DNA from: AP-15 sp963832875
GTDB taxonomy: Bacteria > Pseudomonadota > Alphaproteobacteria > ATCC43930 > CGMCC-115725
Length of the DNA stretch: 64,000 nucleotides
NCBI GenBank assembly: GCA_963832875.1
Contig: CAWHWB010000008.1
Location: 146,764 to 210,763, forward strand
Direction of reading: 5' to 3'
The notes under the pieces are model-generated. The model was given only the letters and a program-made list of their open reading frames with translations, had not been told where the DNA came from and did not search any database. The translations under genes were made by a program, and so were the position numbers. Each line of letters opens with the position of its first letter. Position 1 is the stretch's first letter. Positions 10,524 to 18,358 of the stretch are shown here, in pieces.

Positions 10524-10778
10524 TCAGGTCGGTCGCCAGGCTTCGGGCGGGGGCGGGACCAGCGAACGGCCGGTCTCCGCTTCGACGATCGAGCCTTCTG
10601 CCGGGCAATACATCAGGCACGCGGTGCAGCCGGGGTAGGTGCATTTGTCGACGTCGATCTCGATGCGGTGCAGCGGCTCCAATGCGATGTAGACCGCGTT
10701 CAGATCGATCTCGCGGCAGACGATGTAGCACATCCGGCATTCGGTGCAGCGCTGGTGATCGATCTTGAGGCTGGCCAT
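10524..10778 (-). CDS. 2[4Fe-4S] ferredoxin-like protein with atypical second motif
   Basis: 84 residues. The first cluster motif is C11-x2-C14-x2-C17-x3-C21 (CTECRMCYIVC). The second is C46-x4-C51-x2-C54-x3-C58-Pro (CTYPGCTACLMYCP), with two extra residues between its first two cysteines, which is unusual. A proline-rich tail (LVPPPPEAW) ends the protein. The ATG at 10778 is preceded by AAGGA. Its start is 10 bp from the stop of the preceding ferritin-like gene, so the pair is surely co-transcribed. Likely an electron carrier for that partner. Confidence 0.82.
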   Translation of the reverse strand: MASLKIDHQRCTECRMCYIVCREIDLNAVYIALEPLHRIEIDVDKCTYPGCTACLMYCPAEGSIVEAETGRSLVPPPPEAWRPT

Positions 10779-10788
10779 GCCGGGTCCT

Positions 10789-11526
10789 TCAATCCATCAC
10801 CTGGACCCGCGGCATCGGCGGCGCCGGGGTCTGCCGGTCGAGGACGAAATCGCCGAGCTCGTGCAAAAACCGCCCGTAATCGCGGCGGGCGATCGCGCAG
10901 GCCCAGCGGCACAACTCGGCCTCGACCGGCTTTTCGATCGATTCCTCGACGATGCGGCGACCCATGTTGATGTGGCTGCGGTTTTCGACCGCCTGGCTCA
11001 CGAAGACGCCCTTGAGATCCGGGTCGGGGGTCGCCGCGGCCAGCCCTTCCATCCACTCATATTCGATGATCTTGGGGCCGAGATTGAGCGCGGCGATGCG
11101 GATCGGATGCGGATATGTTGCGAGATTGCGCAACGAAAAGACGTAATAAGCCAAGGCCGAATCGATCGCGAACCGGCCATAGGGCTGATCGAACGCCTCC
11201 CTCTGGGTGGCAACGGCGCCGCGCCGCAGGAGCGCATCGAGATACAGCATCTCGTGCGTCGATTCGTCGACGATCTGCTTCGCAAACAAGTATTTTACCG
11301 AAGCCGGGAAGTCGTTCATCTCGAGTCCCTGGCCCCAGCCGCCGTAGATATAGTAGAACATCCGCTCGAGCGTCCACAGCCGGCCGATCAGCCGAGCCGC
11401 GGCAGCGTCGTCGAGGCCGTTCTGCCCCGCTGCCGCGATCACCGCCTCAATCGGGCTGGCGCGGCTTTCCGCCCGGCTTTTGCCGATCAGCTCCTGCGCC
11501 AGCTCGCGCCCCGGCAGCTCGGGCAC
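10789..11526 (-). CDS. Ferritin-like diiron-type protein (cluster member B)
   Basis: 245 residues, helical. A diiron-like motif is seen at E88-S-T-H91 (QIVDESTHEMLYLDALL). E54 (LWTLERMFYYIYGG) and E155/E157/E160 (IIEYEWMEGL) are candidate further ligands. A second Glu/His pair is at E181-x3-H185 (AVENRSHINMG), one residue longer than canonical ExxH, so the site may be altered. The start is a GTG at 11526, 21 bp after the stop of the LigB-type gene. It differs clearly from member A, so the cluster has two distinct ferritin-like subunits or enzymes, possibly partners in a heteromer. Function unknown. Confidence 0.68.
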   Translation of the reverse strand: MPELPGRELAQELIGKSRAESRASPIEAVIAAAGQNGLDDAAAARLIGRLWTLERMFYYIYGGWGQGLEMNDFPASVKYLFAKQIVDESTHEMLYLDALLRRGAVATQREAFDQPYGRFAIDSALAYYVFSLRNLATYPHPIRIAALNLGPKIIEYEWMEGLAAATPDPDLKGVFVSQAVENRSHINMGRRIVEESIEKPVEAELCRWACAIARRDYGRFLHELGDFVLDRQTPAPPMPRVQVMD

Positions 11527-11547
11527 AGCCAGCCGCCGCCTAGGGGC

Positions 11548-12597
11548 TCACGCGTCCCAGACCGCAAAGCATTTGCTCGAATTGAAGATCCAGGTCTCGA
11601 TAAACTGGGTTTCGCTGGGCCGCCGGCCGAGCGCGTTCATCGCCCCCATCAGGCACATCCAGTTCAGGATCTCCTGCTGGCCGCTGTCCTCAACCGCGCT
11701 TAGCGGGCGCTCGCGCCAGGTGGCGTAATCGGCCTTGACCAGTGCATCGTAGAGGGCGCGGTCGGCCGCGACATCGGGATAGAGCAGCCAGTTTTTCGGT
11801 GTCAGAAACGCGTGCGACCAGCTCGATGACGCCACGAGCGCCACCCGGTAAGGGCTTTCCTTGACGATCCGGGCGCAGGCCGCACCCAAATCGAAGCAGC
11901 GCCACGGGGCAGGGGAGGGCGGGTCGAAATCGGCCTCGGCCGGCAATTCGCTCAAGCTGCGCACACCCGCTTCTTGGGCGACGACCCGGCGGCCATAGCA
12001 ATTGACCTGGAACGGCAGCACCGGATAGGGAAACCCTTGCCGGTCGTAGTCGAGAAACAGCAGCGTGTTTAGAAACGCGTGGCCGAGCTGGTGGTGCAAT
12101 GGCCGATATGCATAGGAGACGTCGAATCCGGTTTCCAGCAACTTGCCGGCAAGGTATTTTCCGGCGTTCCGATGTCCCGCGTATTCGAAGACCTTGTCGT
12201 GCGGCTCGCCCCAAGCATTTGCGTTGCGATAGTATTCCCACGGCTTCGGTGTCATCGATTCGTATGCCAGCACACTGAATGGCGGGATGATGTCCTCCTT
12301 AAAATTTTCGTACTGGTCGTCACCCCAGATCACCACCAGATCGGGATCGAACTCGTCGAGCGCGCGCCGGGCGTTGCGAAACCCCGCGGTCAGCGACTCG
12401 CGATGGCGCCTGGCGGCCGATAACCCGTGATCGGCGCCGTATTCCTCGCGCATCGCCGCCGGCCAGCCCTCGGGATGGCGGTATTGCTCGGGAAGCGCGG
12501 GATCGTCGAGGACCCGCTTCAGGATCCGCCCCATGCTTTCGTCGGTTCCCGAAAGCGGCGGAAAATGGGTGACGCCGAGGCCCAGAATCTCTCCCAT
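11548..12597 (-). CDS. LigB-type class III extradiol dioxygenase-like protein
   Basis: 349 residues resembling subunit B of class III extradiol ring-cleavage dioxygenases (PF02900). The N-terminus MGEILGLGVTHFPPL carries the metal-ligand His. DPDLVVIWGDDQYENF matches the family's second strand. A His-rich core (YRPLHHQLGHAFLN) and SSSWSHAFLTPKNW supply further catalytic histidines. These enzymes use Fe(II) and O2 to open catechol-type rings. The ATG is preceded by GGGAGGA. It is the promoter-proximal gene of a five-gene minus-strand cluster with two ferritin-like proteins and two ferredoxins, a combination I do not recognise from a known ring-cleavage pathway. The substrate is unknown. Confidence 0.75.
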   Translation of the reverse strand: MGEILGLGVTHFPPLSGTDESMGRILKRVLDDPALPEQYRHPEGWPAAMREEYGADHGLSAARRHRESLTAGFRNARRALDEFDPDLVVIWGDDQYENFKEDIIPPFSVLAYESMTPKPWEYYRNANAWGEPHDKVFEYAGHRNAGKYLAGKLLETGFDVSYAYRPLHHQLGHAFLNTLLFLDYDRQGFPYPVLPFQVNCYGRRVVAQEAGVRSLSELPAEADFDPPSPAPWRCFDLGAACARIVKESPYRVALVASSSWSHAFLTPKNWLLYPDVAADRALYDALVKADYATWRERPLSAVEDSGQQEILNWMCLMGAMNALGRRPSETQFIETWIFNSSKCFAVWDA

Positions 12598-12842
12598 CGC
12601 AAATCCTCCCAGCGGGTGTATGGCGCAGCGTCTGCGTTACGTTTGCCGCGGCAGTTTGTCAAGGTTGCGCACGCAGTCCGGCCGCTCTGTCGGGCCGCCG
12701 ATTCGCCGGCTCGGTTCGCGGAGTTCACCAATTCTGAAGGTCCGAGCGCCGGAATTCTAGCAACTCCGCCTGCGATGTTGCGCGATCTGGCTCGGTTGTG
12801 GCAAGAAAGCGCCCGGGGAAGACTGTATCGGGGGGTCTTGCG

Positions 12843-13856
12843 ATGCGGCTTTGTCGCGTCAGCCGTCGATCGTTGCTTGGCGCGCCGCTGCTGGCCGCGC
12901 CGGCGGCGCTTTTGGGCTCGCCCGCACGAGCGGCCGAGGACGGCTTTTCGGATTTCCTTTATATGGTCCGGCGCGATGCGGCAGCGCGGGGAATCCGGCT
13001 GTCGACGATCGACCTCGCTCTGCGCTATGCCGAATATCTGCCGCACGTCATCGAACTCGACCGTCGCCAGCCCGAGCAGGTGCTGACCTTTGCCCAATAC
13101 CTGCAGAAGACGGTCACGCCGCAGCGCGAGGAGAATGCGCGCCGTCAGCTGTTCGACAATCGGCAGCTGCTCGACGCGGTATGGCGGCGCTATTACGTGG
13201 AGCCCCGCTTTATCGTGGCACTATGGGGTCTCGAAAGCGATTTCGGCGCGGTCACCGGCAACTACATGGTGGTGTCGTCGCTGGCGACGCTGGGTTTTGA
13301 CGGGCGGCGCGGAGCTTATTTCCGCAGCGAGCTGATCTCGGCCTTACGCATCATCGATCAAGGCAACGTCGCCGCCGGGAACATGACCGGCTCCTGGGCC
13401 GGGGCGATGGGCCAATGCCAGTTCATGCCGTCGACCTTTCTCGGCTACGCGGTCGATTTCGGGGGCGACGGCCGCCGCGATATCTGGACCGACCGGGCCG
13501 ACGTTCTCGCCTCGATCGCCAATTTCATCGCCCATCTCGGCTGGCGCGACGGCCAGCCCTGGGGTAGGGCGGTGCTGCTACCACCGGGATTCGATGCGCG
13601 TTATACCGGGCTCGAGGTCAGGCGGCCGACCCTGGAGTGGAGCCGGATGGGGGTACGCAGCACGGGCGCCGGGCCGCTGGCGCCCACCGACATCGAGGCT
13701 TCGCTGGTCATGCCGGACGGCGTCGACGGGCCGGCACTGCTGGTCTACGACAATTTCCGAACCATCATGCGATGGAATAAATCCACCTATTTCGCCGCCG
13801 CCGTCGGCTATCTCGCCGACAGCATGGCGGGAGGGGAGGGCGTCGAGCACGGCTGA
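12843..13856 (+). CDS. Lytic murein transglycosylase (MltB-like)
   Basis: 337 residues from the ATG at 12843. A Tat-like signal (CRVSRRSLLGAP, cut near ARA-AE) sends it to the periplasm. The transglycosylase domain shows the catalytic Glu in ALWGLESDFGAVTGNY, then TLGFDGRRGAYFRSELISAL, GSWAGAMGQCQFMPSTFLGY and IANFIAHLGWRDGQPWG, all classic MltB-family landmarks. It cleaves peptidoglycan glycan strands to 1,6-anhydro products. No C-terminal peptidoglycan-binding domain is present. An upstream in-frame ATG at 12798 would disrupt the signal. Next to rlpA and a D,D-carboxypeptidase gene, it forms a cell-wall remodelling block. Confidence 0.88.
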   Translation: MRLCRVSRRSLLGAPLLAAPAALLGSPARAAEDGFSDFLYMVRRDAAARGIRLSTIDLALRYAEYLPHVIELDRRQPEQVLTFAQYLQKTVTPQREENARRQLFDNRQLLDAVWRRYYVEPRFIVALWGLESDFGAVTGNYMVVSSLATLGFDGRRGAYFRSELISALRIIDQGNVAAGNMTGSWAGAMGQCQFMPSTFLGYAVDFGGDGRRDIWTDRADVLASIANFIAHLGWRDGQPWGRAVLLPPGFDARYTGLEVRRPTLEWSRMGVRSTGAGPLAPTDIEASLVMPDGVDGPALLVYDNFRTIMRWNKSTYFAAAVGYLADSMAGGEGVEHG

Positions 13857-13883
13857 TACTCGGTAAGCGGGGCGGGGGACACG

Positions 13884-15095
13884 ATGGCGGGGGAAGCCGG
13901 CGGCCGCGCGCGGATTGCCGCACCGATTGTATTGCTCGGCCTGCTGCTCGCCGGTTGCGCGTCGCAACCCGATACCGGGTCTTACCGCAGCGCCGGCGGC
14001 GCCATCGGCGACGGGCAGGGCAGCTACCGGGTCGGCCGTCCCTATCAGATCAAGGGCGTGTGGTATTATCCGGCGGTCGATTACAACTACGACAAAACCG
14101 GCATTGCCTCGTGGTACGGCGAATATTTTCAGGGTCAAGCGACCGCCAATGGCGAAATCTTCGATCTGAATCAGCTGACCGCGGCCAACACCACCTTGCC
14201 GATGCCGAGCATCGTCGAAGTGACCAATCTGCAAAACGGCCGGTCGCTGCGCTTGCGGGTCAACGATCGCGGGCCGTTTGTTGACCGCCGCCTGATCGAC
14301 GTGTCGCGGCGCGCCGCTCAGCTCCTCGGCTTCGAGGCCCAGGGTACGGCCCCGGTCGAGGTCAAAATCGTCAAGGACGCCAGCATCGAGGTCGCCGAGG
14401 AGGCGATGCATAACGAGGGCCAGAGCCGCGTCATGGTCGCCGATGACGGCGCAGCTGCGACAACCGCTGTGGTCGAGCCGCCAACCGCTGCGTCGGTGTC
14501 CGCCGCGCGGCCGGCGAGGACGCCCGTCGAAACCGCACCCCGGGCGAGGGCTCGCCCGGCGACCCCGCGACCCGCCAGCCCTGCGTCGGCGCAGGTGGCC
14601 GCGGTCGCGGCGCCGCCAACGAGCGCTGCGCCGCCATCGGCGCAGGTGGCCGCGATCCCGGCGCCGCCAACGAGCGCTGCGCCGCCATCATCCGCCGGGG
14701 CCTTTGCGGCACTGTCCCGGTTTGCCCTGATCGCGCCGGCTGAGGCGGCGCCGTTGCCTCGCGCACCAACGCCGGCACCCGAACGCAAAACCGTCGCCCG
14801 GCCGATCCGCATCCCAGAAATGCCACTTTCCCGATCGAGGACTGTGGCGGACACGAGCGGGTCGACGGGACGGCTCTATGTCCAGGCCGGCGCCTTTCTG
14901 GTGCGGGGAAATGCGCAGCGGGTGGGGTCGCGCATCGCACCCTTGGGCAGCGTCCGGGTGACGACCGCTGCGGTCAACGGGGTCGAAGTCTATCGGGTGC
15001 GGCTCGGCCCGGTGGAGAGCAAGGAGCAGGCGGTCCGCCTGTTGCGGCGCGTCGTCAGCAGCGGCTACCACGGGGCGCGGATCGTCACCGACTGA
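13884..15095 (+). CDS. rlpA: RlpA-family septal lytic transglycosylase lipoprotein with SPOR domain
   Basis: 403 residues. It is a lipoprotein: hydrophobic signal and lipobox LLLAGC with Cys at about 25. The RlpA double-psi beta-barrel spans about 65-165 (TGIASWYGEYFQGQATANGE, LTAANTTLPMPSIVEV, RVNDRGPFVDRRLIDVSRRA). A low-complexity Ala/Pro linker follows, containing two copies of a 17-residue unit (SAQVAAVAAPPTSAAPP, at 14586-14687). A C-terminal SPOR domain (about 330-403, from RLYVQAGAF) binds denuded septal glycan. RlpA cleaves naked glycan during cell separation. It lies 27 bp after the MltB-like gene, probably in the same operon. Confidence 0.93.
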   Translation: MAGEAGGRARIAAPIVLLGLLLAGCASQPDTGSYRSAGGAIGDGQGSYRVGRPYQIKGVWYYPAVDYNYDKTGIASWYGEYFQGQATANGEIFDLNQLTAANTTLPMPSIVEVTNLQNGRSLRLRVNDRGPFVDRRLIDVSRRAAQLLGFEAQGTAPVEVKIVKDASIEVAEEAMHNEGQSRVMVADDGAAATTAVVEPPTAASVSAARPARTPVETAPRARARPATPRPASPASAQVAAVAAPPTSAAPPSAQVAAIPAPPTSAAPPSSAGAFAALSRFALIAPAEAAPLPRAPTPAPERKTVARPIRIPEMPLSRSRTVADTSGSTGRLYVQAGAFLVRGNAQRVGSRIAPLGSVRVTTAAVNGVEVYRVRLGPVESKEQAVRLLRRVVSSGYHGARIVTD

Positions 15096-15129
15096 AGAGC
15101 GTGCGGCAATCCGGGCGTGACGGCGGACG

Positions 15130-15193
15130 GATGTGACGGCGAACAGATGTGACGGCGAACAGATGTGATGGCGAACAGATGTGATGGCGAACG
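15130..15193. repeat. Four tandem 16-bp repeats upstream of dacA
   Basis: Four head-to-tail copies of GATGTGAYGGCGAACA (two with C, two with T at the variable position) occupy almost all of the rlpA-dacA gap and end 10 bp before the dacA ATG. This may be simple expansion, or it may affect translation of the downstream gene. Confidence 0.85.
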
Positions 15194-15202
15194 GGTGCGA
15201 CG

Positions 15203-16438
15203 ATGGGGATGATGCCGCGTCTGATCGGAATTGCGATGACCGTGCTGCTGACGGCGGGCCTCGCGGGCGCACCGGCGGCAGCAAAAACCGGCGCCAGGGC
15301 CAAAGCGAGGGCCTCGATCCCAGCGGCGATCGCGTCAGCCGCGACTGATGCATCAGGCTCGCCGGCCATCGGCATCGACACCCAGGCTGCTCACGCGATC
15401 ATCGTCGAGGTCGAGACCGGCACGGTGCTGCTCGACAAGGCCGCCGACCAGCCGTTTCCGCCGGCCTCGCTGAACAAGCTGATGACCGCCTATGTGGTCT
15501 TCGACATGCTGAAGAAGGGCCAGGCCAAGCTCACCGACGAATTGCCGGTCAGCGAGGAGGCGTGGCGGCTCGGCGGCTCGAAGATGTTCGTGCCGCTGGG
15601 CGCCAAGGTGTCGATCGACGATCTGGTGCACGGGATGATCATTCAGTCGGGCAACGACGCCTGCCTCGTGCTCGCCGAAGGTCTGGCCGGCAGCGAGCAG
15701 GCCTTTGTTGATCTGATGAACAAAATCGCCAAAAAGATCGGGCTCAAAAACAGCCACTTCGCCAACGTCACCGGTTTGCCCGACCCGAACGGGTGGGTCA
15801 CCGCGCGCGACCTCGCGACTCTGGCGATCCGGACGATCCAGGATTTTCCTGAATATTACAAGATCTATGGCGAAAAGGAATTCGTCTTCAACAATATCAA
15901 GCAGGGCAACCGCAATCCGCTGCTTTATGAAAACGACGGCGCGGACGGGCTGAAGACCGGACATACCGAGGAGTCGGGATACAGCGTGACCGGCTCGGTC
16001 AAGCGCGGCGACCGACGCATCGTCATCGTCTTGGGCGGGCTGCCGACGATGCGGGCGCGCGCGCAGGAGAGCGAGCGGCTGGTCGACTGGGCGTTTCGCG
16101 AGTTCGACGACGAGCACCTGTTTACCGCCGGCGAGACGATCGAGGAGGCGCCGGTCTGGCTCGGCGCCGACGCGCGGGTGCCGCTTTCAGTCGGCCGGGA
16201 TTTGATGGTGACCCTGTCGCGCCAGGAGCGCGCCGGGATGAAGGTCACCCTCCAATACGACAGCCCGATCCCGGCCCCGATCAAAAAAGGCGAGGCAGTC
16301 GGCAAAATCGACGTCACCGCCCCGGGGATGGCGCCGATCGAACTGGCTTTGGTCGCGGCCGCCAATGTCGGGCGCATGGATGCGATCGGCCGCATCGCCA
16401 CGCTCGCGGGCTATCTCGCCTGGGGCCAGCGACACTGA
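15203..16438 (+). CDS. dacA: D-alanyl-D-alanine carboxypeptidase (penicillin-binding protein 5/6 type, S11)
   Basis: 411 residues. A Sec signal peptide (GIAMTVLLTAGLAGAPAAA) precedes an S11 peptidase domain. All three active-site motifs are present: SxxK (PASLNKLM), SxN (IQSGNDACL) and KTG (GLKTGHTEESGYS). The C-terminal PBP5 beta-domain follows (about 310-400, DLMVTLSRQERAGMKVTLQY...). It trims the terminal D-Ala from peptidoglycan pentapeptides in the periplasm. The start ATG sits just after the 16-bp tandem repeats. It closes the cell-wall block and is followed 20 bp later by tmk on the same strand. The symbol is by function; several paralogues may exist. Confidence 0.92.
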   Translation: MGMMPRLIGIAMTVLLTAGLAGAPAAAKTGARAKARASIPAAIASAATDASGSPAIGIDTQAAHAIIVEVETGTVLLDKAADQPFPPASLNKLMTAYVVFDMLKKGQAKLTDELPVSEEAWRLGGSKMFVPLGAKVSIDDLVHGMIIQSGNDACLVLAEGLAGSEQAFVDLMNKIAKKIGLKNSHFANVTGLPDPNGWVTARDLATLAIRTIQDFPEYYKIYGEKEFVFNNIKQGNRNPLLYENDGADGLKTGHTEESGYSVTGSVKRGDRRIVIVLGGLPTMRARAQESERLVDWAFREFDDEHLFTAGETIEEAPVWLGADARVPLSVGRDLMVTLSRQERAGMKVTLQYDSPIPAPIKKGEAVGKIDVTAPGMAPIELALVAAANVGRMDAIGRIATLAGYLAWGQRH

Positions 16439-16457
16439 CCAGCGGCACTGAGGGACG

Positions 16458-17147
16458 ATGCCACGCGGCCGGTTTATCACCCTCGAAGGCGGCGAGGGAG
16501 CCGGCAAATCGACCCAGGTGCGGCTGCTCGTCGCGGCCCTCGAAGGTGCCGGAATCGCAGCGCTGGCGACGCGCGAGCCGGGCGGGTCGGAGGGCGCCGA
16601 GGCGATCCGTCGGCTGCTGCTCGAAGGCGAAAACGCCCGCTGGGATGCGCAGCAGGAGGCGCTGCTGCTGGTGGCGGCCCGGCGCGACCATGTCGTGCGG
16701 TGCATCGAGCCGGCGCTGGCGGGCGGCGTGTGGGTGGTGTGCGACCGCTTCGCCGATTCGACGCTCGCTTATCAGGGCTATGGCCGAGGCCTCAGTCCCG
16801 CCGACATCGCCATGCTGCACCGCTTTGCGCTTGGCGATTTCGCCCCGGACCTGACCCTCATTCTCGATGTTCCGGTGTCGGTCGGGCATGCCCGCGTCGC
16901 TGCCCGATCGGCGTTCGCCGACCGCTTCGAGCGCCTCGACCCCGCCTTTCACGACCGGCTGCGCCAAGGGTTCCGCGACATCGCCGCCACCGACCCCGGC
17001 CGATGCGTGCTGATCAACGCCGCCGGCGAACCGCAAGCGGTGTATCGGGCAGTGTGCGAGGCGGTAACGCAGCGGCTGGGCGTGGGGTTTGCCGCGTCAG
17101 GCGTAGATGCTGACGGGATCGCTCCGATCGGGAGCATTGAACGATGA
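16458..17147 (+). CDS. tmk: Thymidylate kinase
   Basis: 229 residues. It phosphorylates dTMP to dTDP. The P-loop FITLEGGEGAGKSTQ, the DR-motif CDRFADSTLAYQGYGRG (typical TMP-kinase DRY/DRF segment) and the REPGG motif (ATREPGGSEGAEAIR) are all present. The lid region is SAFADRFERLDPAFHDRLRQGF. The gene starts 20 bp after dacA and ends 14 bp before holB, the common alphaproteobacterial order dacA-tmk-holB-metG-tatD. Confidence 0.95.
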   Translation: MPRGRFITLEGGEGAGKSTQVRLLVAALEGAGIAALATREPGGSEGAEAIRRLLLEGENARWDAQQEALLLVAARRDHVVRCIEPALAGGVWVVCDRFADSTLAYQGYGRGLSPADIAMLHRFALGDFAPDLTLILDVPVSVGHARVAARSAFADRFERLDPAFHDRLRQGFRDIAATDPGRCVLINAAGEPQAVYRAVCEAVTQRLGVGFAASGVDADGIAPIGSIER

Positions 17148-17160
17148 CCGGGCGCCGCTG

Positions 17161-18291
17161 ATGGCTCGCGAAGCCGATGCTGCAGCCGGTGCGGAGAGCG
17201 CCGCGCCGCCGCCGCGGGCGAACCCCGATCTAATCGGACATGAAAGTGCCGAGCGCGAGCTCGAACGGCTCTACCGGACCGGCCGGCTGCCGCATGCGAT
17301 CCTGCTCGGCGGCCCGCGCGGCATCGGCAAGGCGACGCTCGCGTTCCGCTTTGCCCGCTTTGTGCTGGCCCGAGGCGATCCCGCCGCCGAGGCGCCGCTG
17401 TTCGGCGGGGGCGAAACCGGGATCGCCGTGGATCCGCACGGCGGCGTGTTTCGCCGGGTGGCGGCCGGCGGCCACGCCGATCTGTTGACCGTCGAGCGCG
17501 CCTGGGACCCGCGTCGCAGGCGGCTGCGCGGCGAGATCCTGGTCGAGGATGCGCGCGAGATCGTCGGCTTTTTTCGGCTGACCGCGGCGGAGGAGGGCTG
17601 GCGCATCGTCATCATCGACGGCGCCGAAGAGATGAACCGGAACGCCGCGAACGCGGTCCTGAAGATCCTCGAAGAGCCGCCGGGCCGGGCATTGCTGCTG
17701 CTGGTCAGCCACAACCCGGGGCGGTTGCTGCCGACGATCCGCTCGCGCTGCCGGCGGCTGATGCTCGCCCCGTTGCCGCTGGCGGAAGCGACGCGGCTGA
17801 TCCGGCAATACCGCCCGCAGCTCGACGAGGCCGAGGCCGTGGCGCTCGCGGCACTGTGCGCCGGCAGCGTCGGGCGCGCTCTGGGGCTCGCCGATGGCGG
17901 CGGCCTCGCCCTCTACCGCTCGCTGCTCGATGCGTTGTCGCCGACCCGGCGGAGCGATCCAGGCCGGCTGCACGACTTCGTCGACCGGCTTGCCCGCGGC
18001 GATGCGGAAGACGCTTATCGCGCGACCGAGGAATTGCTGTCGCAGCTTCTCGCCCGGCTCGCCGCGGCTGCCGCGGGCCGGGAGATCGGCCCCGAGCAAA
18101 TTTCGCCGGGTGAGGTCGCCGCCCTTGAGCGCGCGACGATGCAGGCCCTTGCCGCCGCCGGCGCTCCGGCGCAATGGGCCGATTTGCACGCCAAGATCGC
18201 GGATGATTTTGCCGCCGCCGATGCGCTGAACCTCGACCGCAAGCAGACGCTGCTCGGCGCGTTCTTTGCCATCGAACAGATGGCGCGCTAG
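17161..18291 (+). CDS. holB: DNA polymerase III delta' subunit
   Basis: 376 residues from the ATG at 17161. It is an AAA+ clamp-loader subunit. The N-terminal ATPase-like fold contains the degenerate P-loop LLGGPRGIGKATLAFRFARF. RIVIIDGAEEMNRNAANAVLKILEEPP is the highly conserved sensor region of delta', followed by SHNPGRLLPTIRSRCRRL. A C-terminal helical domain completes it. It works with DnaX (tau/gamma) and delta to load the beta clamp. Its position between tmk and metG supports the call. Confidence 0.93.
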   Translation: MAREADAAAGAESAAPPPRANPDLIGHESAERELERLYRTGRLPHAILLGGPRGIGKATLAFRFARFVLARGDPAAEAPLFGGGETGIAVDPHGGVFRRVAAGGHADLLTVERAWDPRRRRLRGEILVEDAREIVGFFRLTAAEEGWRIVIIDGAEEMNRNAANAVLKILEEPPGRALLLLVSHNPGRLLPTIRSRCRRLMLAPLPLAEATRLIRQYRPQLDEAEAVALAALCAGSVGRALGLADGGGLALYRSLLDALSPTRRSDPGRLHDFVDRLARGDAEDAYRATEELLSQLLARLAAAAAGREIGPEQISPGEVAALERATMQALAAAGAPAQWADLHAKIADDFAAADALNLDRKQTLLGAFFAIEQMAR

Positions 18292-18358
18292 AACCGGCCC
18301 GCGCTGATGGCTGGATCGCGAGCGGTCCCGGCCCATATCTGGGGTTTGGAGAGGATCA

